Source: Simmondsia chinensis
Taxonomy: Eukaryota; Streptophyta; Magnoliopsida; Caryophyllales; Simmondsiaceae
Direction: 5' to 3'
DNA length: 64,000 nucleotides
NCBI GenBank assembly: GCA_018398585.1
Contig: JAGTTD010000006.1
Location: forward strand, 6,858,501-6,922,500
Below are positions 32,012 to 43,717 of this stretch, one piece after another. Each line of letters opens with the position of its first letter. Within the stretch, counting starts at the first letter, position 1. A model generated the notes under the pieces. That model was not told where the DNA came from and ran no database searches. It saw nothing but the letters and a program-made list of their open reading frames with translations. A program made the translations under genes and the position numbers.

Positions 32012-32380
32012 TGATACAGGAGATTTAAGATCCAGGAAATCGACACATTAATCAATCAAAAATTTAGGGTTTAGAACAAGAAGGGATAGAATTGAGAGAA
32101 GAGAGAGTAAGAGGGAAGATAGGTATTCATTTCATTGGATGGGATCCCTTCAATACACTCTAACAACTTATATAAGATCAAGGAAAAGTATAATGGAATT
32201 TTAAGAAATTAACATAATATGGTAAAATGCACCAAACAGAAAAACAGAAAACAAGGCATGAAGAATCTGTGCTGCCGCTCAGTCACGTGCCCCACTTGTG
32301 CTCCAACCGCCAACCTCTTTTCCCACCAAAACTGATTTCTTTTTATTTGCGAATTTTCTCTTTAATTTTCTGCGGTATCA
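32012..32380 (-). repeat. LTR (5' LTR of the gag-only element)
   Basis: 369 bp, adjoining the PBS (GCTCTGATACCA at 31997-32008 on the plus strand, complement of initiator tRNA-Met). Confidence 0.9.
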
Positions 32381-33659
32381 CAAAGCTTTCCAAGACAATG
32401 GATCAAGAAGAAAAGTGATCAAGGTTGAAGAAAAGATTCATCCAAAGTCAACAGAACAAGATCCAAGTCCAGGCGCTTCAAGTTGTTTTTTTTCATTTTC
32501 TAGGACTTAGGATTATGATCTATCAATTGAGTCAAAATCTCAATGTTGATATGTGATGCTCTAATAAAAATATTTTTGAAATATATTTGAAATTTGATTT
32601 CCAAATGTTTTGAAAGATACTCAATTCAAATCCTAGCCAATTAAAAATTTTACTATGGATATTTTATAAATTGGCATTATGAAATCATGCCCAAAATAAC
32701 AAAGATCAAAAAATTTTTGTTAGGGTGATATTTTAGTTTGATTGGAGAATTATTCATTAAAAAAATAAGCCAAATAATATAAATAAATCAAGCTAACGGT
32801 TTCAAAAACCACCCAGGCATGCTGAGTATCGAGACACAGAAGGGACGTGTCGACACACAGACAAATAGTAGACAAGGTAAGCTGCTGTGCGTCGACAATA
32901 GCCATCCGACAACTCTAATGGCTACATTTCAAATCCAATTTCTTTCCAAATTTATTTAAAAGTTTCCCAATGGCTCCTATGTCTTCTTGGCCTATAGATA
33001 GGGCTTAAATTTTTTTGATAAAATCATCTAGTTCATCAAATCTTTAAAAGTTCTTGTGTTTAATTTTTGCTTTAACATTTTAGTATTGTTTTTCTTGAAG
33101 TTTTCTTAAGCATCACTAGTTCTCTTTTCTATTGAGTATTTGAGCTTAATTGGCATATTCTTAACTTTCGTTAAGCTTGATTTATTGTTAATTTACTCTT
33201 GAAAGAGTGAGAATTCCATTGCTTTTATTCATTTTCTTGTAAAGGTTGGATCTTGATCCCACTGTTACAAAAGGGTCAATTGTAAAGGTGGGGTTTTGAG
33301 CCTACATACAAAAAGCTCAATTGTAAAGGTTGGGTCTTGAGCCTATTGCAAAAAAGCTAGATTTAAATGTTGGATTCTGAGCCTAAGTTATTAAAAAGAT
33401 CATCAAGCTTAGTGAAAGATTAAAGTGATAAAGAGTAGTCACTTGGGAAGTCAACTAGCTTCCCAGTTGGAAGTGAACCACTATACAAATCATTGTGCAT
33501 CTTTCTATTCTTGCCTTTACTTTTTATATTTTGCATTTGTCGTTTATCTTTTAATTCACTTTTTGGGTCAGGAAGTTTAAATTTTCAATTTATCACAAAA
33601 GAACCTAATTCAACCTCCCTTCAAGTTGCTCTCTGGGCTTTCAATTGGTATAATAGAAA

Positions 33660-34690
33660 GTACTCCTTTTTTTTTGTTTGATGACCTTAGAGTAATCCTT
33701 ATGGCAATCTTTACACCTAGTTTGGCCGAGGGTTAATCGACCGATAAGCCTCATGTTTTTTACTGTGAAAACTTTTGCTTCTAGAACTTAGAATGGGACT
33801 TTTTATTACATCTATTAAATTTGACTTGTGGCTAATCTCTAAAAATGATGATTTTATCTCTTCAATGAATGAAGAAAATGAAATTGTTGATAGATTCAAA
33901 GATAAGCTTGTCCAATATGAAAAACCAAAGCTTGAGAAAAATGCCAGAGCTCACTTCTAATTATTATGTGCTATTATTCCCAATGTGTTTAATCATGTTG
34001 AAAGTTGCAAGACTGCAAAGGACATTTGGAAGAAAGTCGGATGAAAAATCTCTTGATACAAGTGAAGAGGAGCAAGCTAATACATGTCTCATGGCCTTTG
34101 AATATGTAGATCAAGAAGAACTTGAAGAAGATGAGCTAAATGATTTATCTTGTGATGATCTTACAGCTAGTTTTCATGAGTTATATCAAAAATATTATTG
34201 CTTAAAGAGAGTTAGAAAGAGGGTTTGAAAACAAAAATATTGAAAAAAAGTTGAAACATTAATTAATGAAAAATAATTCTTGGAAGAATCGAAGGAAGAT
34301 AAATTATTGCTTAAAGAGAATGAGTTTTTAAAAGAACAAGTAAAAGAACTTTCACAAATTTCAAGTAAGTTTATCAAGGGCCAAGAAACATTTTAAACAA
34401 TACTCTCTTCACAAAGATCCACTTCAATAAAGAGGAAATTGGCTATAATGAAAGTGCGCAAAAGAAAAAATTGAATATATTTTTTATGTCAAAGCTTCCT
34501 TACCGCCGACGAATTTTATAAGATGTCATTATTGCGGTGATTATGGGCATATTGTGCATCAATGTCAATTCAAAAGGAATTTGAGAAAAACTAAGATGGT
34601 TTGGGTTCTAAAGAGATTTTGAACACCAAAGGTCAAGACTAACAACGAAGGGTCCTTGAAAATTTGGGTACCAAAAGTTTGTTAAATTGT
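33660..34690 (+). pseudogene. Sirevirus-like gag remnant
   Basis: Frames show NEENEIVDRFKDKLVQYEKP, AIIPNVFNHVESCKTAKDIW, EEEQANTCLMAFEYVDQEEL and a zinc knuckle CHYCGDYGHIVHQCQ near 34517, followed by WVPKV, a gag-end motif seen in this clade. Many stops and shifts. It would have formed the RNA-packaging shell. Confidence 0.82.
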
Positions 34691-36765
34691 GTAGGTATGC
34701 TTGAAGATTATGAATAAATATTGAAAATGATGCTTGGATAGTGGTTTGACAATTTATTAACAATAGATAAAGCCAAATCCACTTTTATCAAAGCAAGGAA
34801 AGTAAATCTCACTTTCGACAAGAAGAAAGAAAAAATTCTTTGTATCAGTATTGTTACTCCCAACTCTTCTCCTTGCATAAATGATGGTCTCGTTGTTGGT
34901 GCTCTTATGCGTAATCTTCTATCCATTAGTCGACTATAAGATAAAGGTTATTGTGTTGCATTTTTCAGTCATCTAAATGTATAGGGATGCATGCTTAGAT
35001 GAATGAAGTATAACTTGATTGATTAGGATGTGATATTTTCTATATGATTGGTCTTGAATGTATGAACTTTGAGAAATGTTTTAGTTCCTTGAATGAAAAT
35101 GATCCTCGGATTTGACATAGAATATTGGAATATGCAATATGAACTTTATTTCAAAACCTTTAAATGTGATCTTGTTTGACGACTACCAAAGCTTAATTCG
35201 AAATAAATCATATTCATGATGTATTTCAAAATAGGAAACAAAAAAGATCTTCATTGAAACCCAAGAATGTAATCTCTATTTCAAGGCATCTTGAACTTTT
35301 GCATATAGACTTGTTTGATCCTACTAGATATTTAAGCCATGATGAAAAATGTATAGACTTGTAATTGTTGATGATTACTCTCGTTTTGCTTGGTGCTTAT
35401 TCGATTGAGAGTGAAGCCTTTGACAAATTTAAAAGTTTTGCAAACAAGTGCAAAATGAAAAATATTTGAAAATTGTTTCAATTAGAAGTGATCGAGGAAG
35501 GGAAGTTGAAATAGGCAATTTGAAAAATATTGTGATTAGTTTTAAATCCACCATAATTTTCGTCTCTACAATTCCTTAACAAAACAGAGTGGCTAAAAAA
35601 ATAGAACTTTTGAACAAATGTCAAAAATCATGCTTTGTGAAAACAATTTGCCAAATTCTTTTTGTGCCGAAGCTGTTACCACCACTTGCTACAATCTAAA
35701 TAAGGCTTTGATAAGGCCTATTTTGAACAAAACACCCTACAAACTTTATACAGTAAGAAAACCAAATATTGTATACTTCAAACCTTTTGGGTATAAATAC
35801 TTCATCCACAACTAAGGTAAAACGAATCCTGGTAAATTAGATCCAAGAAAGGATGTAAGCATATTGATTGAATATTATCTGACTAGCAAAGCATATAGTC
35901 TTTAATAAAAGGTAAAGGATATTAGAAAAGTCTATACATGTCATTTTTGTTAAAACTAACGACTTGTCCTCTAGAATTCCTTGTGCTGATGATAATATTG
36001 TGATCAAACCAAAAAACATTACACCCTCATTCAAAGAGTAAGAAAAAGGCTCAACTCAGAGCCCCTAAGGATGGACTTAAAGGAAATGTCAAAAATGTAG
36101 AGTCCAAAGAGGAAGAAAGATTAAATATGATTAGAAATTCTTAAATGATCACGCAACAAGTCAAATCACTGGTGATCTCTCCTGATGTAAGAACAAGGCA
36201 TCCCTTGACCAAGTATTGCCATCTAGCTGCATTCATTTCTCTTGAAGAACCCAAGAATAGAGAAGAAGCTCCTAATGATGCAAATTGGATTGTGGCAATG
36301 GAGGAAGAGCTAAATCAATTTGAGAGAAATGATGTATGGTAACATGTGGATAGACAACAAGATCATCAAGTCATTGATACCAAGTAGGTCTACTGTAACA
36401 ATAAAGATGAGGAAAGTATTGCGGTGAGAAACAAGGCAAGGTATAGACTATGAGGAAACCTTTGCTCCCATTGCTAAATTAAAAGCTATTAGACTCATAT
36501 GTGCATTTTCTTCATTTAAAAATTTCAAACTTTTTCAAATAGATTTAAAAAGGGCATTTTTAAATAGTTTTATTGAAGAACATGTTTATGTTGAACAACC
36601 ACTTGGATTTGAGGATGACAAATTTCCCAAAATATTTTTAAACGCAAAAGGCTCTTAATGGATTGAAATAGCTCCTAGAGCTTGGTATAAGAGATTGAGT
36701 TCTTTTCTAATGCAAAATGTATTTTCAAAAGGAAAGGTTGACGCAACATTTTTTATCAAACACTT
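34690..36765 (+). pseudogene. Sirevirus-like pol, first part (protease region, integrase, RT start)
   Basis: Visible parts are GALMRNLLSISRL (end of protease region, about 34899), RHLELLHIDLFDPTRYLSHD (integrase D), AFDKFKSFANKCK, MLCENNLPNSFCAEAVTTTC and KTPYKLYTVRKPNIVYFKPF (integrase end, 35618-35812), NDANWIVAMEEELNQFERND (RT entry, about 36270-36340), FQIDLKRAFLNSFIEEHVYV (36535 on), and FSKGKVDATFFIKHF at the nested insertion. Stops and shifts throughout. The missing downstream part of RT resumes at 40243. Confidence 0.85.
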
Positions 36766-36828
36766 TGATGTAGCCCGAACGGGAAGGTTCAACAGCCTTC
36801 TCTTCAATTTTATTATGAAATAACAAGA

Positions 36829-36865
<37 letters not shown>

Positions 36866-37267
36866 AACTCAATTTCTCACAATCTGAGAAAGAGAGAAAA
36901 TCTTAGAAATTTATGAAATAAAATTTGAAAATTATGAAAAGCTAAAAAGCCCTAGATTTCCTTTTCCTTAAATAGAGGAGTTAGTTGACTAAGAATAAAA
37001 GAGTAAATGAGAAAATTATAAATAAAATATGAACTCTAAAAACTAATCCTATTAGAAATTGAGCTTTCCTTTGCCATGTCTCCTTACTCGTGAGCCACCA
37101 AGCCCGCCAAGACCAACTCGCCAGGCTTGTCATCCCGCTAAGCACCCGCTAATCTTGAACGCGGGGCTGCATTGTCTTGTTTATCTTTGGTGTCACCGTC
37201 CCCCCTGTTCTTGGCATCATTGTCCCGCCTAAATTAAATTGTTAATGGCTATTGGGTGGCTGCACCA
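36766..37267 (-). repeat. LTR (3' LTR) with a 33-G run
   Basis: It aligns with 39806-40237 but carries 33 consecutive G (36832-36864) where the partner has only a short mixed tract near AAAACAGGAAGG, plus an extra stretch near 37135-37200. Confidence 0.85.
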
Positions 37268-38099
37268 TCCTCTCAGGGTTGGAGGGAATTCGCCCTCGAT
37301 TCGCCAAGGGGTTTTCTTGGTTACTCTTCCGAAGTAGAGTTTCCTCGCGCTAGCCTCCAATCTTGTCAAGCTCCAATCTGCCCTGCCTCTTCGGGTGTGG
37401 GTTTTTGGCTTAGTCCGCCAAAGTGTGAGTTGTACCCCATTCCTCAATGTTATAGCGGACATCATCCTCCCTTGGTTGAAGAGAATTCATCCATGAATTC
37501 ACCATGGAATCATTTGAATCACTCTTTCTAATGTGCCAGAGATCCTTATTCACACTTTCATGTGCTTGGCACGAACTTCCAACAACGATCTTCTAGTATG
37601 CATAAGTCTTGTCTACTGCTTGGAGATGAAGTGTTGCGTCCTCTCGTGTGGGCAAATAAGATGTGACATTGGCACAATTTCTATTTGTGAACGAGGAACA
37701 ACGCCATTGTCGATCTTAAGCCCGAAAACCTTGTGCTACAGTTCTTTGAGTCGTCATAAGCCAACTTGGCTTGACACAACCTTTGCCCCTCCTAATGTGT
37801 GCGGCAACAAAACATCGAATTAGGATACCCAACATTCCTTTTACTACCTCCGTTAGAATATTCAGCATTGATGCAGAAGGCCCACGATATGAGATGGTGC
37901 CATTGACGGACCTGCTGCCAATATCCTTTCACCAACTCTTGGCCTCCTTAGTCAGCAAGAGAACTTTGAACATGTGAAGTCTAGAAACTTGCAACTCCGC
38001 AAGGTTCACTCAATAATGGAGCCTATCTGGTAAGTCATCTCCTAGTAGCTAACCTTTCCACTGTGGACTTTTCCCTATCACAGCCCCCAACACCTCTTC
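37268..38099 (-). other. Internal region of the gag-protease element, unassigned
   Basis: Expected place of RT-integrase, but no such motif is visible in any frame. It may be rearranged filler or heavily decayed sequence. Confidence 0.4.
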
Positions 38100-39690
38100 C
38101 AGCTCTTCAACCTATTCTGCTTGGCGTTTTTCCACTGTCGACACGATTGTTTCCTTTCCCCTACCAACATCTTTGGCGTGCAAGGCTCTAACCGGGGACT
38201 TTAGATCCTTGGCTTCCTCCGGTTGTGGAGCTTCATCTTTCTTAAGAAACAAGACTATCCTTCTTCCCTCAAACACGAAACTATAGGTATTCAGTCGTCC
38301 ATCATGGATGGTGCTTCTATCGAATGGCCATGGTCGTCCCAATAGTAGATGACATGCGTCCATCACTTCCACATCACACCAAACTTTTCCCGATACTTCG
38401 AACCAGTGGAAAAGCTAACCAGACGTCATTTTGAGATAGTTACCTGGTTTCTTTTCTTGAGCCAAGACAACTTATATGGGTTCAGATGATCCACAGTCTT
38501 CAATCCAAGCTTCTGCATAGCTTCTTCGAAGATGATATTCTCATAGCTTCCCGACTCAATTACCACAGTGCAAGTTGTCTGGAAGATGTTACTTCTTAGC
38601 CAGTTGTATCCCTCTTCTTCCTTTGGCACAAAACAGACTCACCTGACCATAAGTAGATAGCCCATGTCACCTGCAACTGCTTCCTCTCCTTGTGGCACCA
38701 ACTCGTCGCTAGCCTCTTCCTCAATAACCTCACCATCTTTAGCTTGGAAACCTGTAATGTACAACCCTCTACCAGTCTGTCACTCTTCCGACACTCAGCG
38801 CCACAGTGTCCCATCTCTCTGCACTTAAAACAGTGGGTTCTGGAGCTATCGTCAATTCCTTTCCAAGGTTGGCGCAACCGGCTTCCCATGCGTATCCGAG
38901 TTGATTAGTCGTACCTGGTCACACTCACTATCCTAGGTGCTCCCAGTACTGCCAACTTGACGACCGCCTCTATTACTTCTCGACGTTCATTGCCCTCTGA
39001 CTCACTTTCAAAACCGAAAAGATGTCGAACATGTTCAACACCTCTTGTATCGACTCCTTCAACCCGTCAACTGTTCCTCCGATTTTGCCAAGTCATTCTA
39101 GCAACGAAGGAGTAGAATTCCGCCGTGTACTCCTCTACGGTCCCAGAACCCTAACAAATACTCTTTAGGAGCTGATACATCACCTTGGCATGATTGTGAG
39201 GCAGGAAGGTGCCTCTCATGTGCTTCTTCATCTTCTCCCACATCTCAATCTTTGCTGTTCCTTCTAGAAGCCGTGAATGCTTCAACTACTACCATCAGGC
39301 TGCGGCCCTACCTCATAATCGAGTAGCAACCAATGGCACCTGATTCCTTTATGGAACCTCCTTGAACTCAAAGACTTCCTCCACCGTAGCCAGCCAATCC
39401 CAGAACTCCTCGGGGCGACTTCCGACATTCAACTTCGGAATCTCAATCCAGAGATCGGATTCCCACCTCTGATCATCAAAATCGGCCATGTTGCCACTAT
39501 GAGGGTGATGCCTTCTCGGCCTCCAATCTGGCAGCTCAACGTCCAGGAATGGCTTTTGAAAGCTCTCGCCCCACTCGTCCCCGCCACCCCTATCCGGTGG
39601 GTTTTGAGGTTGCTCATCCAGGTCTTGATCTGGGTTTGCACCCAATTGGATAAAGCATCTTTTGATGCCCCAGAATCTCTCTTTCATATC
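38100..39690 (-). pseudogene. Gypsy gag and protease remnant
   Basis: At 39687-39349 the frame has MKERFWGIKRCFIQLGANPD, RWESDLWIEIPKLNVGSRPE and EFWDWLATVEEVFEFKEVP (N-terminal gag of plant gypsy elements). A zinc knuckle THCFKCREMGHCGAECRKSD follows near 38830. The protease-like part reads CTVVIESGSYENIIFEEAMQ, where the usual catalytic DSGS is ESGS (Asp to Glu). Then comes the protease-RT linker DACHLLLGRPWPFDRSTIHD, GRLNTYSFVFEG (38372-38112). No RT follows. Stops between blocks. Confidence 0.82.
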
Positions 39691-39805
39691 CTTGAATCTC
39701 CTCTCATTCTACCGTTGTACGTCTCGCTCATAAACATCTCCGACGGCGGTGTACCTTTGTTGCTCGCGGGTCATCTCAGGAGTCGTTCTAAGCTCTGACA
39801 CCAAT

Positions 39806-40237
39806 TGATGCAGCATGTAAGTGAAAAATTTGGGGAACGTAAATGTTTAACGGCCTTCCTTTTAAATTTATTACAAAATAATAAAAAAACAGGAAGGAAA
39901 AGTCGCTTAATTTTTCACAATCCAAAAAGAGAGAGAACTCTAGAAATTTATGAAATAAAATCTGAAAATTATGAAAAGCTAAAAAACCCTTGATTTCTTC
40001 TTCTTTAAATAAAGGAGCTAGTTGGCTAAGAATAAAAGACTAAAAAGATAATTATAAATAAAATCTGAAAGCTAAAAACTAATCTTATTAGAAATCGAAC
40101 TCTTCTCTCCCGTGTTTCCTTACTCGCCAGTCACCAAGCCTGCCAAGACCAACTCGCATGACTTCTCATCCCTCCTATTCTTAACATCACCGTCCCTCCT
40201 AGATTAAACTGCCAATGGCTATAGGGCGGCTGCATCA
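39806..40237 (-). repeat. LTR (5' LTR) of the gag-protease element
   Basis: 432 bp, TGATGCAGCATG to GGCTGCATCA, adjoining the PBS. It lacks the long G run of its partner. Confidence 0.87.
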
Positions 40238-40242
40238 CACTC

Positions 40243-41115
40243 TTGAAGTGACATTCTCATTGTGTAGATTTATGCTGATGACATAGTGTTTGATGACACT
40301 AATCCATCTCTTCCTGAAGAATTTGAAAACCTTATAAATAAGGAATTTGAAATGAGTATGATGCGAGAATTCAACTACTTCCTTAAATTGCAAATCAAGC
40401 AAGGCAAGGAAGGAATTTTTATCAAGCCAAGTACATCAAAGAAATGCTTAAAAAGTTTGGCATGGAAAATTCCAAGGCAATTGCAATCCTGATGCACTCA
40501 ACAATCAAGCTAGACAAGGATGAAAAATGTAAAAAGGTGGATCAAAAGCTATAATGGATCCCTTCTTTACCTTACTGCTAGTAGGCCTAATATTGTGTTT
40601 AGTGTGTGCTACTATGCTAGATTTCAAGCATATTCTAGAGAATCTCATTTGTGTGCATAATTATTTTTTTGGATGCCCAGTTGGTACTCCAATCCTGGTC
40701 ATGTTTTACCCTAAATATGATTTCTTTGATTAGTTGGATATAGTGATGTGGATTTTATCAGATACAAAGTGGACCAGAAATCAACTAGTGTACTTGTCAA
40801 TTTCTTGGTCATGCTTTATTATCATAGTTTAGCAAAAAGTAAAATTCCATTGCTTCATCCACCGCCGAGGCCGAATATATTGCATGTGGAAGTTGTTGTG
40901 CTCAAATGTCGTGGTTAATGCATCAATTAAATGATTATGACATTCATATCGATCATGCTCCATAATGTGTGATAACACTAGTGCTATATGCTTAACTAAA
41001 AACCCGACTCAACACTCTGGAGCAAAGTATTTTGAGGTTAGACATCATTTCATTCGTGATTATGTGCTTAAAAAAGATATCATTGTAAAATTTGTCCCTA
41101 CAAAAGAACAATTGG
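40243..41115 (+). pseudogene. Sirevirus-like pol, second part (RT end and RNase H)
   Basis: It continues after the nested element with IYADDIVFDDTNPSLPEEFE (the catalytic YxDD loop, read ADD), KEFEMSMMREFNYFLKLQIK, QGKEGIFIKPS, then RNase H remnants: STAEAEYIACGSCCAQM, MCDNTSAICLTKNPTQHSGA, KYFEVRHHFIRDYVLKKDI, VKFVPTKEQLA. Frameshifts occur near 40440, 40560 and 40980. The match across the 36766-40237 insertion confirms one split gene. Confidence 0.87.
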
Positions 41116-42149
41116 CTCTATGTGGAACTATATGGTGATACTAAAAGAAGGATTGACATGGTGAAGTATCATACTTGTGTGCATCAATTTCATGTACATG
41201 GCTATATTGAAAATGACTCTACAAGATTTAATATGACGGGGCTCAATTTTTCAAGTATTCTTATCCAATCCAATGGATATTAGTGCTTGGAAATTGTTTT
41301 TAAAGGAAACATAAAAATTGAGTCACATTCAATCTCTATTTTGAACAAAATGCATTATGAAAATTATGAAATTTCCCGAAAGTTCAAAACTCTAGCTTTG
41401 TAAAAAATAAAGAAAAAACATTTCAAGTTCACCTCATGCAGACAAACGAAAATATGAGTAACAAAAGAGGTAAAACTATCCTTTAACATATCAAGCTACA
41501 TTTGCAAATGGCACCTTTATGTTTTTGACCTTTAATGGTTAAGTCTGTCTATTTCTAATATTGTCTACTGATAAGGGGAGAAAATGACAACGTGATTCCT
41601 TCACTTATTGCTTTTTATTGATGACAAAGGGGGAGAGAGATTGGTGTTGTTTATATTTAACATCACGTAAATCATTCCTTGTTGAAATACTTGGCATATA
41701 TCACGAAAGGGAGAAAAATATCAAACACAGTGCATGGAATTGATTTATTCTCTTTTTGTTGACAACGAAATGTAAAAGAAGTTAGTGTTTAGATAATTCA
41801 TGTGATAAAAATGATGTTGAAGTAAGTTACTGAATGTTCAATCCTAAAATACATCAAAATAAGGGAAAACAATTAGGTTTAAAACCATGATATGAAGTTG
41901 TTTACTTTATTTGTTTAAAGATTGACATTGATGTCAAGCTATTGAATATGTGATTCTTAAATGCATCAACTTAGGAGGAGCAATTGAGTTTGAACTTTAA
42001 AATGCTACATATTGCTCCATGACTTGTTATAATATGGGCATTTATATGTTTTGATTGGTTAATACTTTTATGGTGAATTCAATACTTCAACTTTCATATT
42101 TTTAAGGGAAAACACTAAATGTTTGCCATCATTAAAAGGGAGAGATTTT
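41116..42149 (+). other. Sirevirus-like 3' non-coding region with repeated polypurine tracts
   Basis: Purine tracts resembling the plus-strand primer recur: AAGGGGAGAAAATGA (41573), ATGACAAAGGGGGAGAGAGA (41621-41640), GAAAGGGAGAAAAA (41705) and AAAAGGGAGAGA (42134-42145, next to the LTR). Several tract copies ahead of the 3' LTR are a known Sirevirus trait. Short frames here look like chance. Confidence 0.7.
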
Positions 42150-43717
42150 TGTCCCTAAGGCCATTTACACGGTAATTTTGATGATAATAATCATTTAATG
42201 AGTCATTGTAATTAATTGTTCTAATCTTATTTGAAAACAACTCATAAGAATGTTAAGAAAAATATAGATAGATTATGTTTGATATGAAGCTTTCCAAGAC
42301 GATGGATCAAGAAGAAAAATGATCAAAGTTGAAGAGAAGATTTATCCAAAGTCTAGAGAACAAGATTGAAGTCTACGCACTTCAAGTTATTTGTTTTTAT
42401 TTTTAGGACTTAGGATTAGGGTTTATCAATTGAGTAAAAATCTCAATTATATGAAGCTTTCCAAGACGATGGATCAAGAAGAAAAATGATCAAAGTTGAA
42501 GAGAAGATTTATCCAAAGTCTAGAGAACAAGATTGAAGTCTAGGCACTTCAAGTTATTTGTTTTTATTTTTAGGACTCAGGATTGGGATTTATTAATTGA
42601 GTAAAAATCTCAATTTTAATAAATGATGCTCTAACCAAAACATTTTTGAAATATTTTTGAAATTTGATTTCCAGATGTTTTGAAAAAACTCAATTCAAAG
42701 ACAATTAAATTTTTTAACAAAGATATTTTAAAAATTGGCATTGTGGAATCATGCCCAAAATAACAAGATCAAGAAAATTTTATTATGGTGATATTCTAGC
42801 TTGATTAGAAAATTGTTCATTCAAAAAATAAGCCAAATAAGATAAACAAATCAAGCTAACGGTCAAAATATTCAAAAACAACTGGGGTTAAGTTTCGACA
42901 CACAAAAGGGATATGTCGACACATAGACAAAGAGTAGCCAAGGTAAGTTGTTGTGTGTTAACACATAGCCTTGCAACAGCTCTAACGGCTACATTTCAAA
43001 TCTAATTTCTTTCCAATTTTTTAAAAAAGTTTTCCAACGGCTCCTATGTCTTCCTAGCATATAAATAAGGCTTAAATTTTTGGATAAAATTATCCAATTC
43101 TTCGAAGCTTTCAATGATAAAAAAAGTTCTCATGTTCAGTTTGTACTTTAATATTTTAATCTATTGCTTTTCTTGAAGTTTTCTTGAGCATCACTATTAC
43201 TCTTTTCTATTGAGTATTTGAGCTTAACTGACATATTCTTAGCTTTGCCTTAAGCTTGATTTATTGTCAATTCACTCTTGAAAAAGTAAGAATTCCATTG
43301 CTTTATTTCATTTTCTTGTAAAGGTTGGACCTTGAGCCTACTGTTACAAAAGAGTCAATTGTAAAAGGTTGAGTCTTAAGCCTGCATATAAAAAAGCATA
43401 TAGTAAAGGTTGGGTCTTGAGCCTACGTATAAAAAGACCGGTTGTAAAGGTTAGATCCTAAACCTAATTTTTTAAAAAATCATCAAACTTAGTGAAAGGC
43501 TCGAGTAACAAAGAGTACTCACTTGGAAAGTGAACTAGCTTACGGATTAAAAGTGAACCATTATAAAAATCGTTGTGCATCTTTTTATTCTTGCCTTTAC
43601 TTCTATATTTCGCATTTATTGTTTATCTTTTATTTTTTGGTTCTCAAAGATTAAAATTTGAATTTCTCGAGAAAGAACCTAATTCGCTCCTCTCTTAAGT
43701 TGCTCTTTGAGCCTTTA
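42150..43717 (+). repeat. 3' LTR of the Sirevirus-like element, with an internal tandem duplication
   Basis: Starts TGTCCCTAAGGCCATTTACA after a purine tract and ends about 43717. It contains a 167-bp tandem duplication (42284-42450 and 42451-42617, both opening ATGAAGCTTTCCAAGACGAT) that the 5' LTR lacks. The two LTRs are clearly diverged, indicating an old insertion. Confidence 0.85.

Larger units (their letters stand above)
28709..32380 (-). mobile_element. Gag-only gypsy-type LTR retrotransposon nested in the Sirevirus-like LTR
   Basis: 3.67 kb. LTRs at 28709-29076 and 32012-32380 (TGATA(T/C)AGGAGATTTAAG to GTATCA) are nearly identical, so it is young. TSD CAAAG (28704-28708 and 32381-32385). 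PBS on the minus strand at 31997-32008. It encodes gag on the minus strand and a second large frame of unknown function, but no protease, RT, RNase H or integrase motif. The layout fits non-autonomous gag-bearing elements (TR-GAG type) that need another element's enzymes. Confidence 0.9.
28544..33643 (+). repeat. 5' LTR of the Sirevirus-like element, split at 28708/32386
   Basis: Parts 28544-28708 and 32386-33643 align with 42150-43717: TTTACATTGTAATTTTGATG, then CTTTCCAAGACAATGGATCA and so on. Near the 3' end are four imperfect repeats of GTAAAGGTTGGGTCTTGAGC (33238-33395). It ends GGGCTTTCA before the PBS. The nested element duplicated CAAAG at the break. Confidence 0.85.
36766..40237 (-). 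mobile_element. Gypsy-type element with gag and protease but no RT, nested in the Sirevirus-like pol
   Basis: 3.47 kb. LTRs at 36766-37267 and 39806-40237 share TTTATGAAATAAAAT(T/C)TGAAA, ACCAAGCC(C/T)GCCAAGACC and a GGCTGCA end. Flanks CACTT (36761-36765) and CACTC (40238-40242) are the probable TSD. The PBS on the minus strand (TTGGTGTCAGAGCTTAGAAC) adjoins the right LTR, so transcription is leftwards. Minus-strand remnants of gag, zinc knuckle and protease are present; RT and integrase are absent. Confidence 0.87.
28544..43717 (+). mobile_element. Sirevirus-like Ty1/copia retrotransposon with two nested gypsy-type elements
   Basis: A large copia on the plus strand: 5' LTR (28544-33643, split by a nested element), PBS-like ATTGGTATAATAGA (33644), gag, integrase and RT remnants, RNase H, a long 3' non-coding region with several purine tracts, and the 3' LTR (42150-43717). 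The long LTRs (about 1.4-1.6 kb), the GATGACAAAGGGGGAG tract and its repeats between pol and 3' LTR fit Sireviruses. Its TSD was not found (flanks TTTCA and ATTAG differ). All coding parts are full of stops, so it is old. Confidence 0.85.
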
